12,194 nucleotides of DNA. Origin: Pseudomonadota bacterium (GTDB lineage Bacteria > Pseudomonadota > Gammaproteobacteria > Burkholderiales > Rhodocyclaceae). Positions 6,755 through 12,194 of this stretch are shown here, in pieces. A program made the translations under genes and the position numbers. Numbering within the stretch: the first letter of the stretch is position 1; every line of letters starts with the position of its first letter. The notes under the pieces were generated by a model that saw nothing but the letters and a program-made list of their open reading frames with translations, did not search any database and was not told the DNA's origin. The stretch covers positions 1-12,194 of the forward strand of contig WRJU01000216.1 of the NCBI GenBank assembly GCA_009778425.1, read 5' to 3'.

Positions 6755-6783
6755 CATTTGTCATTTAGAATAAATGACAAATG
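6755..6783. repeat. Perfect 13-bp-arm palindrome
   Basis: CATTTGTCATTTA (6755-6767) and TAAATGACAAATG (6771-6783) are exact reverse complements around a 3-nt spacer. It ends 2 nt before the tRNA-Gly-like att core. No T-run follows on either side, so it is not a classic terminator. It may be a terminator-like hairpin downstream of the original tRNA gene, or a protein-binding palindrome. Confidence 0.85.
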
Positions 6784-6785
6784 AA

Positions 6786-6808
6786 TGGAGCGGGAAACGA
6801 GTCTCGAA
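6786..6808 (-). other. att core: 3' end of tRNA-Gly(GCC)
   Basis: The first 16 bases on the plus strand (TGGAGCGGGAAACGAG) are the exact reverse complement of the CCA-terminated acceptor and T-stem of bacterial tRNA-Gly(GCC). The match continues with one mismatch through the T-loop, 22 of 23 positions as I recall the E. coli gene. Upstream of the T-loop on the minus strand the similarity ends: the base that should be the conserved G53 is C, and no anticodon or D arm follows. So only a tRNA 3' end is present, as left by tyrosine-integrase insertion into a tRNA gene. The rest of the tRNA would be at the other end of the element. Confidence 0.75.
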
Positions 6809-6833
6809 GTCGTCCCTTAAACCATTGATTTAT

Positions 6834-6888
6834 AAAAGGTACAACAATACTACTAATGTTCAATGTACCTGTCAATGTACCTTTTTTT
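6834..6888. repeat. TGTACC direct and inverted repeats next to the att core
   Basis: TCAATGTACCT occurs twice in tandem (6860-6870 and 6872-6882; period 12). AAAAGGTACA (6834-6843) is the exact inverse of TGTACCTTTT (6876-6885), and a T-run ends the unit at 6888. It lies 26 bp inside the element from the att core, where integrase arm sites or excisionase sites are expected. Alternatively it is a long-loop terminator on the plus strand. Confidence 0.6.
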
Positions 6889-7398
6889 CGTCCCTCAGCA
6901 AAATCAAGGCTTTCAGGGCAATTTTTTGGCTTTTGCCGCGTAAAAAGTAGGAAAAATATACCATTTGAGTTTTAATGTAAAAAACTGATTCTTCATCGCC
7001 AAGGGTATGTCCCTATGTGCGCAGTTCCCAGAGTAAGTAGCGACTCTGCTTTGTTCGCATGAAAATGCTGGATCGACTCCATGAATTCGGCAAGAAATGT
7101 GTGTTGTGCCGTCGAACTGGTTGGAAGGCGCTGGCACATGCATCGAGAGCTTTTATCGCCGATGTACACCACGTACTGCTCGGATTTGAGGGCTGTCGCC
7201 TGAACGGAATGAATTCGTTCTTACTCAGACTGAAAAGTCACAATTCATTGATTTTTATTGTCATCTAAAATTGCGAAATGCCAGAGACAACCCTAATCAA
7301 TTCTATTCCAACGAGTCGGCTATTGAGTTGATGAATAGTACTTCCAATTTCACCCGTTCTTGGAATCGTGAAACCGAGAGATCATGCGGCCTTTATGA
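6889..7398. other. AT-rich element end without a supported gene
   Basis: About 510 bp between the TGTACC repeats and the hairpin behind the relaxase gene. Short open frames exist on both strands (76 codons minus at 6913-7143; 69 codons plus at 7059-7268), but they overlap each other, lack ribosome sites and resemble no family I know. No piece of a tyrosine recombinase (R..H-x-x-R..Y) is visible in any frame. Confidence 0.4.
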
Positions 7399-7440
7399 AA
7401 TAGTATCTTTTTTTACACTAGTATGAAAAAAGATACTATT
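7399..7440. repeat. Perfect 15-bp-arm hairpin over the relaxase stop codon
   Basis: AATAGTATCTTTTTT (7399-7413) and AAAAAAGATACTATT (7426-7440) are exact reverse complements with a 12-nt loop that contains ACTAGT. The relaxase TAG (7436-7438) lies inside the right arm. It may act as an AT-rich bidirectional terminator, or as a 3' RNA stability element of the relaxase mRNA. The stem has few GC pairs, so efficiency is uncertain. Confidence 0.8.
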
Positions 7441-9238
7441 CCTGCTCCAGATGCAAGAAAGGGTTGTTGTTTGGCACAACAGAAAAGATTTCTGTGGGAT
7501 CGGTCAAGAGATAGCCGCTTAACGGTGCGCCCTTGCGTTGGGGGCCGTACACCTTACACGTCCAGATGTGCAACCCGTCGTGCTTTCTGCGATGAAGGCC
7601 GAGCTTCATGAACTGGCGCTGCACCCATTGCCATCCAGGAATTTGATCTTTCTTAGCGTAACTCTCGACCTGGTGATGCTCGTAGGCATATTTCATGAAC
7701 GCGACCGGCGTGACGATGAAAGCCGTGCCGTCGACAAAATGTACAAATGCCTCAGCGGCGTTGTAGGGAAACTTGTATTGGTTAATCCCTCCCCGCAGCC
7801 AAGCCACAAAATCCTCCCCGACCTGGCCGGACTCGTCGGGTTCATCTTCCGGTTCGCCTTCCTCAATTTCTGCTGCGAGGGGGTTAAACGCAAGTAGCAT
7901 TTCAGGGATGTCGGCATCGTCCACGTCCCCGGTCTCTTCATTTAACTCCACGGTTTCCTTTTCCGGGGCGATTGGCGCATCCTTCTTCTTGGGTTGAACA
8001 TTGCCCTTCGGCGCAACCGGCGCTGCCGCCTCCTGGCCGGTCAAGATGCTTACCTCCCCAGTAAACGATTCCGGTCGCTGGTCGGGTTCCCAGATCAAGG
8101 CCGGGGAGACTCGGAGGAAGGTAAAGGGTTGAGACCACCCGGTTGCGCTTGTCACCGTCGCGCGCCAGATCGCCTTGTTGTCGGGCGTAGCCAAGGTGAT
8201 ACTGTGTTCCTGCAAGACATCGAATACCACTGGGTTTTTGGACGGAATGCCCTCGATACCTTGTGACAGCAAATGTGCACGCAGCTTGTCTGCAACAGTT
8301 TTACTGACCAGCCATAAGGCATCCTGCGTCAGCCACCCGTCGGAGGCCTGGGGCTGGTTCAGCTTGAACTCTTCCCGTACCAGATAACGCAGACCATCGA
8401 GGAGTTTCTTTTGGAGTGCATGCTTTGGTGCGGCCATCGCTTTGGCCGGATTGCCGCCGAGAGCCTGTGCGACGGAAGCCTGGTCGGCTTGTGTGACGAT
8501 CTCGCCCAAAACGCCCGCATGCTCGTACTGACCGGCCAACACGTAGAGAAGCGCGTGCCACATCTCTTGAAAGCCACTGAGCCAGTCGAGAATTCCTGCA
8601 TCGAGCACACGCATATAGACGATTCCCGTGGCCGCGCCGTGCAGGCGGTACTCACGGCCCTTCATGTATCGGAATCGGTATGGATGCTTCAAAAGCCCGT
8701 GCCAGGGATGCCAGACTGCACCATCCCCGTACTCGACATGGAGATCCACAGCAACCTTGCCGATGTCGTGCAGGAGCGCCGCGTAGGCGATAGCCGCTGT
8801 CCACGCTTCGCCCTGCGCAGCCTGCGTTTCGGGGACGGCTCCAACGGGCAGTAGACGTGACTGGCGCATTTTCAGGGCGAAAGCAACGACCTCCAAGGCA
8901 TGATCCAGCATGCCCCCCGGCCAAGCGTGATGGTGCGCCTCGGATGCAGGGAGAAGCTGCACCAGTTCGGCGAAGCGGTGGATTGGCGCAAGGTAGAGCG
9001 CATCGAACTGTGCGCGAGAGAGCGAGGTACGTTGCCAGATATGTTCCAGCAGTCTTTGTCGCCGGGAAGTTGCAAGCAGCGCCGTCGATGATTGGGGCTG
9101 CGTCAACCCTTCAGGAATGGGCGGCGACGGCGAGGCGGCAGGCGGCGGCGCGTCGTCGTGAAGATGGAACAGGCGACGGTAAAGCCTTTTCAGAGCCGTT
9201 TCAGCCCTTTCGGATAGAGCCTTTCCCCTTACACCCAT
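7436..9238 (-). CDS. traI: MobH-family conjugative relaxase (TraI_2) of a GI-type ICE
   Basis: 600 residues from the ATG at 9238. MobH relaxases nick oriT and pilot the strand through the type IV secretion channel. The TraI_2 domain spans about 55-380: LLATSRRQRLLEHIWQRTSLS (54-74), the histidine cluster AHHHAWPGGMLDH (101-113), the HD motif LLHDIGK (155-161; His157-Asp158), WHPWHG (176-181) and YVLAGQYEHAGVLGE (232-246). A charged, low-complexity linker (about 400-475) leads to a TraI C-terminal domain (VGEDFVAWLRGGI at 473-485 to about 590). The sequence closely follows relaxases I remember from ICEclc/PAGI-2-like elements. AAGGGA lies right before the ATG and a second AAAGGG slightly further up. 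The reading frame stays open far upstream, but that part is antisense to the DUF3742 gene and is not protein-like. Confidence 0.9.
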   Translation of the reverse strand: MGVRGKALSERAETALKRLYRRLFHLHDDAPPPAASPSPPIPEGLTQPQSSTALLATSRRQRLLEHIWQRTSLSRAQFDALYLAPIHRFAELVQLLPASEAHHHAWPGGMLDHALEVVAFALKMRQSRLLPVGAVPETQAAQGEAWTAAIAYAALLHDIGKVAVDLHVEYGDGAVWHPWHGLLKHPYRFRYMKGREYRLHGAATGIVYMRVLDAGILDWLSGFQEMWHALLYVLAGQYEHAGVLGEIVTQADQASVAQALGGNPAKAMAAPKHALQKKLLDGLRYLVREEFKLNQPQASDGWLTQDALWLVSKTVADKLRAHLLSQGIEGIPSKNPVVFDVLQEHSITLATPDNKAIWRATVTSATGWSQPFTFLRVSPALIWEPDQRPESFTGEVSILTGQEAAAPVAPKGNVQPKKKDAPIAPEKETVELNEETGDVDDADIPEMLLAFNPLAAEIEEGEPEDEPDESGQVGEDFVAWLRGGINQYKFPYNAAEAFVHFVDGTAFIVTPVAFMKYAYEHHQVESYAKKDQIPGWQWVQRQFMKLGLHRRKHDGLHIWTCKVYGPQRKGAPLSGYLLTDPTEIFSVVPNNNPFLHLEQE

Positions 9239-9355
9239 TCCCTTCTTTGCCCTTTTCCTTTCCCGTTTGTGGATGTAGCCTTTTGGGTATCCATTTCGCC
9301 GATTGAGGGGCGAAGGTTTGACATGGTTGGAATAACTCAATAGCATTGAATCATC
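9239..9355. promoter_or_regulatory. Divergent relaxase/DUF3742 control region, possible oriT
   Basis: 117 bp between divergent starts. TTCGCC (9295-9300) and GGCGAA (9309-9314) form a 6-bp inverted repeat with an 8-nt loop, next to a pyrimidine-rich run (9239-9266). oriT sites often lie beside the relaxase gene and carry such small inverted repeats, so this is one candidate location. No known nic sequence can be identified by eye. Confidence 0.35.
9318..9346 (+). promoter_or_regulatory. Sigma-70-type promoter for the DUF3742 gene
   Basis: A perfect -35 TTGACA (9318-9323) is followed after 17 bp by TAGCAT (9341-9346; 4 of 6 consensus positions). Transcription would begin near 9352-9354, only a few bases before the ATG at 9356, which also lacks a Shine-Dalgarno sequence. 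This suggests a leaderless mRNA. Confidence 0.55.
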
Positions 9356-9739
9356 ATGGCAACCACGACAAAACATCTCCCTGTCGCAAAACTTACCCGC
9401 CTCGTCCGATGGTTCGGAGAGACGTGGGCGCGCGCCGAGCACAAGGCGACCTGCGTGCTGGTTGCGCGCGGGGCGACGCCCCAGGCGGCAAAGGCGGTTG
9501 CCTGGGCCGTGAAACTCGTCCTCATCGGTGTGCTCCTCTTCGTGGCGTTCTGGCTGGCGTTGGCGGTTGGAATCCTGTTCATCGCCAGCCCAGGCGGAGA
9601 GAAAAGGGTTTTTGATGACTCCGACGATGCCGACGATGCCCTGCGTGCCTTTCCACATTGGAAGCATGGCTGTGAAGGCTACGGCATGTATGACGCATTC
9701 GGCTGGCGTCGCATAGATAAGGACGAGTTCGAGGATTAG
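9356..9739 (+). CDS. DUF3742 family membrane protein of ICE
   Basis: 127 residues. The pattern fits DUF3742, a small protein found with the conjugation genes of PFGI-1/ICEclc-like elements; its role is not known. Visible: the N-terminal RLVRWFGETWARAEHKATCVL (15-35), VARGATPQAAKAVAWAVKL (36-54), one hydrophobic helix at about 52-77 (LVLIGVLLFVAFWLALAVGILFI), then an acidic segment (FDDSDDADDALRAF at 86-99) and a C-terminal GYGMYDAFGWRRIDKDEF. It is the only plus-strand gene in the conjugation block. It is divergent from the relaxase and its stop lies 2 nt from that of the TraG-like gene, so it is transcribed apart from the T4SS operon. The promoter above places the start at or close to the 5' end of the mRNA. 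Confidence 0.78.
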   Translation: MATTTKHLPVAKLTRLVRWFGETWARAEHKATCVLVARGATPQAAKAVAWAVKLVLIGVLLFVAFWLALAVGILFIASPGGEKRVFDDSDDADDALRAFPHWKHGCEGYGMYDAFGWRRIDKDEFED

Positions 9740-9741
9740 CT

Positions 9742-11280
9742 TTACTTGCCTGATTTGCTGACGGCCTGAGTAATTTTGCTGGCTATCTGACCCGCTGCCG
9801 CCCACCCACTTGCACCGGCTGCTCTTGCGCCAGCAGTCCCGTTGGAAAGTCCTTGCAACAAACCACCAGCTTGTAGCCCCACCCATCCCAATGCGGACAC
9901 CCACAGCAGTGGCAGGACGATGAACATCGCGGACATCACAAAGTTCAGCAAAAAGTCGGCGAAATGATTGTTCAGCCCCATGAGTGGGTTCAGGTTGCTG
10001 TGAGGGCTGTTCCAGCCATAGAGCGCATCCATGATCGTGCTGTCGACCCACCTGGCGAGCTGAAACCAGAAATCCACGAAGAAGAGCGCGAACTGGATGC
10101 AACTCACGGTCATTAGCGCCTTCAGGTCATAGAGGCCAATCAGGAGCACGAGCGGGATACAGATCACCAGCGCCATCTTCAGGAAAGACAAGACCATCGG
10201 AAGCCCTTGCCGCACCAAATCCATCCCCGGAAAGTGCGTGGGAGACTGCGCGATGATCCCCAAATCTGCCAGGCCCCTTGTGGCCATGTGGGGGATGCTC
10301 CAGTCCTGCCGACCGCCGTAGTCGGTAAAGCTCTCGCCCCGGTTAACGATCTGTTGCCGGGGCGAAGCAATCGCACGGATGACCGAATCCGCTACCTCGT
10401 CCGCTGACAAAAATCCGGCCCATCCCGCAAATCGTGTGAGCAAGTCCGGGTCAACCTGAGCCAGCAGCCGGGCACGCAAACCTCTTCCCCCATCCAGCCA
10501 CCATTGATTGCAGGTTGGATACCCGCCACCGCCTGTTACTTCCGCCAAGCCTGCGTCGCGGGTCGGGTTGTAGGGCCACAAGTCAAGTGCGGTGCTGGCG
10601 TGGTACGTGTCGTAAAACCCCGGCGTATTCAGGAAATACCTTGAACCAATCCAGCTCACGTCGTTCATCTGCGCTTCAGTGAGTGTGGGACGGTTTGCAA
10701 AAAGCCTTGCACGGGATTGGCCGTAGCAGTCGCGCGTAAAGTCCGACACCTCTTGCACCAGCAAAGGATCATTGATGCGTGTGGCGTCGATGTCCATCCG
10801 CATCTGTCGCAGGTCGACCCCGCAAGGGATCGCGGCTACCGCCGCGCCCGTGACGGCTTTTGACAAGGAATGCACCAGGAACCACCAGGCCGGCACCATC
10901 GCGTTCTGGCTGTTGAGCGTCGTGTAGGCGTTTGCCCATCCGGTGCTGTCCGGCAGCGGGACATTGACATGACATTGCACCGATCTGCTCCTGTCGAACT
11001 GGATCGTGGCAAGGCTAACCGGCATGAACGGGATGCACCCGAAGAGGATCACCATCACCGCCGTCCAGACGCGGTTCTCAATCCGGACTGAGGACAGTGC
11101 CCCCTTATTGCCTTCGTCCACGCCTTCCGTGCGTGCTTTCAGCCACTCCTGGATCACGATGAAGGCGAACGGGATGGCAAAAAGACCGCTCGCCAGCAGT
11201 ACGTTCCAGATGCCGTTGCTGACAATCCAGCCGACGAGCGTCAGGTAATACTCAAGGTAGTCGGTTGTCGTGAATGTCAT
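9742..11280 (-). CDS. traG: TraG N-terminal-domain mating-pair protein
   Basis: 512 residues, matching TraG_N proteins of GI-type ICEs, inner-membrane components thought to stabilise mating pairs. Visible: N-terminal hydrophobic segments at about 12-45 and 72-92, then a large, probably periplasmic, domain from about 95 to 350. That domain carries four cysteines (Cys103, Cys153, Cys185, Cys257) that could form disulphides. A second cluster of membrane helices lies at about 360-405 and 437-470, followed by a Gly/Ala-rich tail ending in SKSGK. The WLDGGRGLRARLL and PTHFPGMDLVRQGL stretches are typical of the family. AAAGGTG lies 5 nt before the ATG, which overlaps the upstream stop (ATGA). Unlike plasmid-F TraG there is no large C-terminal extension, as is normal for this ICE group. 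Confidence 0.85.
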   Translation of the reverse strand: MTFTTTDYLEYYLTLVGWIVSNGIWNVLLASGLFAIPFAFIVIQEWLKARTEGVDEGNKGALSSVRIENRVWTAVMVILFGCIPFMPVSLATIQFDRSRSVQCHVNVPLPDSTGWANAYTTLNSQNAMVPAWWFLVHSLSKAVTGAAVAAIPCGVDLRQMRMDIDATRINDPLLVQEVSDFTRDCYGQSRARLFANRPTLTEAQMNDVSWIGSRYFLNTPGFYDTYHASTALDLWPYNPTRDAGLAEVTGGGGYPTCNQWWLDGGRGLRARLLAQVDPDLLTRFAGWAGFLSADEVADSVIRAIASPRQQIVNRGESFTDYGGRQDWSIPHMATRGLADLGIIAQSPTHFPGMDLVRQGLPMVLSFLKMALVICIPLVLLIGLYDLKALMTVSCIQFALFFVDFWFQLARWVDSTIMDALYGWNSPHSNLNPLMGLNNHFADFLLNFVMSAMFIVLPLLWVSALGWVGLQAGGLLQGLSNGTAGARAAGASGWAAAGQIASKITQAVSKSGK

Positions 11281-11645
11281 AACGCACCTTTCATGATCTG
11301 GGCGGATTCAAGCAGGACGACGACCAGGATGCAGGCAAGTTCCACCCGCGCCAACCGCCATTGGGTGTCATTACCCGGCTCACGCTTCAAAACCCGGCGG
11401 CGCATCCAGACCCATCCGGCTCCGATGTTGGCGTACAGGATCAGCCGCCAGACCAAAAACAGGTCTGTGTGAGAGTCCATCCATACCTGCCAGCGTTCGA
11501 CGTTTCCGGCCAGCGCAATGCCAACCACATTGATCGCCACCAGCACGCCAAGCACCCCCAGGCACCAGAGTGCCGCAATGCCTGTCTTGCGCAACCATCC
11601 GGCCCGAATCCACTTATGGCCTTTCAATTTCGCGTACCCGGTCAC
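11277..11645 (-). CDS. Small multi-spanning membrane protein of the ICE T4SS operon
   Basis: 122 residues if the GTG at 11645 is used. Three hydrophobic segments are visible: IAALWCLGVLGVLVAINVVGI, LFLVWRLILYANIGAGWVW, and ELACILVVVLLESAQ near the end. Between the last two lies a basic patch (MRRRVLKREPGND), which suggests a cytoplasmic loop. In related ICEs a short hypothetical membrane protein occupies this place between the TIGR03755 gene and traG. The start is uncertain: the only in-frame ATG (11723) would overlap the upstream gene by 110 nt, while the GTG overlaps it by 32 nt, and a TTG at 11627 is another choice. Its stop overlaps the traG start by 4 nt, which implies coupled translation. 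I assign no function beyond membership in the transfer operon. Confidence 0.65.
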   Translation of the reverse strand: MTGYAKLKGHKWIRAGWLRKTGIAALWCLGVLGVLVAINVVGIALAGNVERWQVWMDSHTDLFLVWRLILYANIGAGWVWMRRRVLKREPGNDTQWRLARVELACILVVVLLESAQIMKGAL

Positions 11646-12194
11646 GTACTGCGTCGCCCTCGAACACACCTCTCGCAGCCTCGGCACGCGATGCCTTCCT
11701 CTGAACGATGGTGAGCGCCGCATTGCCTGTGAGGGAACGGCGCAGTTCCAATTCGGCTTTCAGGCTTGCGATTTCCTGCGTGAGCGTTTGAATCTCCTGG
11801 TCGACCGCCTGCATCGCCATCTCATTGGCAGACACATTGGCCTCCTTTTTCCCGGCGCGGAGCATCCTCTCCAGCAGGAGCGCTTTTTCAAGCGTGCTGG
11901 ACAAGGCGACTTCCGAGGCGAGGCGCTTACCCAACGCATCCTGATCCGGCTCGTCTCTCAGGGCCTCGATGACCGAGCGGGTCACGGGGAGGTAATTGCT
12001 CCCGGCTTGCGCCAGATTGGCGGCATTGATGGTGCTTGACCCACTCACCAGGTTTGCAAGGGACTGGAGCTTTGCCTCGTATTCTTCCTGGATCACCGCC
12101 ATCAGCCCCTCGCCGGGGGTCGTCTCCGTCTTGGTACAGCTATCGCATGTCCTCTGGATGCGCTCGCCCAATACCCGCGTGGCGAACTGCGCGG
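11614..12194 (-). CDS. Integrating conjugative element protein, TIGR03755/PFL_4711 family, C-terminal part
   Basis: The frame is open to the window edge, so only the last 192 or so residues are visible and the true start lies outside. The opening stretch QFATRVLGERIQRTCDSCTK with a CxxC pair, then IQEEYEAKLQSLANLVSG, the diagnostic LPVTRSVIEALRDEPDQDALG and RLASEVALSSTLEKALLLERML, and the end FEGDAVRDRVREIERP follow the PFL_4711 family as I remember it. The second half (about NEMAMQAVDQEIQTLTQEIASLKAELELRR) should form a coiled coil. These proteins are conserved in GI-type ICE transfer operons, upstream of traG. Their exact job is unknown; a T4SS structural role is inferred. The methionine inside the visible part (MAVIQEEY) is internal, not the start. 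Confidence 0.82.
   Translation of the reverse strand, partial: AQFATRVLGERIQRTCDSCTKTETTPGEGLMAVIQEEYEAKLQSLANLVSGSSTINAANLAQAGSNYLPVTRSVIEALRDEPDQDALGKRLASEVALSSTLEKALLLERMLRAGKKEANVSANEMAMQAVDQEIQTLTQEIASLKAELELRRSLTGNAALTIVQRKASRAEAARGVFEGDAVRDRVREIERP

Noticed and set aside
6786..6862. A complete tRNA-Gly gene on the minus strand
   Set aside because: Only the 3' end matches. The conserved G before the T-loop is C, and there is no anticodon arm, D arm or matching 5' acceptor strand in the next 55 bases.
6913..7268. Opposed short open frames (76 and 69 codons) as degraded integrase or transposase
   Set aside because: No catalytic motif of a recombinase or transposase is visible in either, and they overlap each other on opposite strands.
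9239..10102. Long upstream extension of the relaxase frame (would give an 888-residue protein)
   Set aside because: The extra 288 residues lie antisense to the DUF3742 gene and to the end of traG, are rich in Arg/Cys/Trp without domain character, and known relaxases of this group are about 600 residues. The ATG at 9238 fits family length.
11646..11723. ATG start at 11723 for the small ICE membrane protein
   Set aside because: It would overlap the TIGR03755-family gene by 110 nt and add a basic non-family stretch; a GTG at 11645 or TTG at 11627 is more sensible, although unproven.
1..12194. CRISPR array or retron
   Set aside because: No regularly spaced repeat of 20-40 nt with unique spacers, and no reverse transcriptase-like frame is present.

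Overview
The window joins what looks like ordinary proteobacterial chromosome (about 1-2950) to accessory DNA (about 2955-12194). Gene content and protein style suggest a betaproteobacterium, possibly Rhodocyclales or Nitrosomonadales. The hints are the ridA-recG pair, a flagellar-type DUF2802/SPOR/FliW group and an ICEclc/PAGI-2-like conjugation module. I could not run a search, so the taxonomy is inference.

Region 1 (1-2562, all minus strand) reads as DUF2802 protein -> SPOR-domain protein (ATGA overlap) -> fliW -> a clear intrinsic terminator (710-736) -> ridA -> recG (cut by the window edge). FliW is a flagellin and CsrA partner. RidA detoxifies reactive enamines and RecG remodels stalled forks.

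Region 2 (2563-4403) begins with about 330 bp of AT-rich DNA that carries the 3' half of a cobalamin riboswitch on the minus strand, with no visible 5' half. The break falls at a small hairpin repeat just past azoR. azoR (FMN-dependent NADH-azoreductase family) and an AraC-family regulator are divergent and share an 86-bp control region containing a palindrome.

Region 3 (4460-6190) is a type IV AbiE toxin-antitoxin operon: AbiEi antitoxin then AbiEii nucleotidyltransferase toxin, with a GTGA overlap and interleaved inverted repeats at its promoter.

Region 4 (about 6180-7435) is 1.25 kb with no gene I can support, but it is rich in structure. A perfect 13-bp-arm palindrome lies 2 bp from a copy of the 3' end of tRNA-Gly(GCC), which looks like an attachment-site core. 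Next come repeated TGTACC motifs and then a perfect 15-bp-arm hairpin that overlaps the relaxase stop codon.

Region 5 (7436-12194) is the conjugation module of an integrative and conjugative element of the ICEclc/PFGI-1/PAGI-2 (GI-type T4SS) kind. It holds a MobH relaxase (TraI_2), a divergent DUF3742 membrane protein, a TraG_N mating-pair protein, a small membrane protein and the C-terminal part of a TIGR03755/PFL_4711-family protein. The att core lies only about 630 bp from the relaxase and no integrase is seen between them, so the element is either rearranged or has its integrase at the other end. I found no convincing wholly new system. The most informative signals are the att core, the broken riboswitch and the unexplained palindromes.
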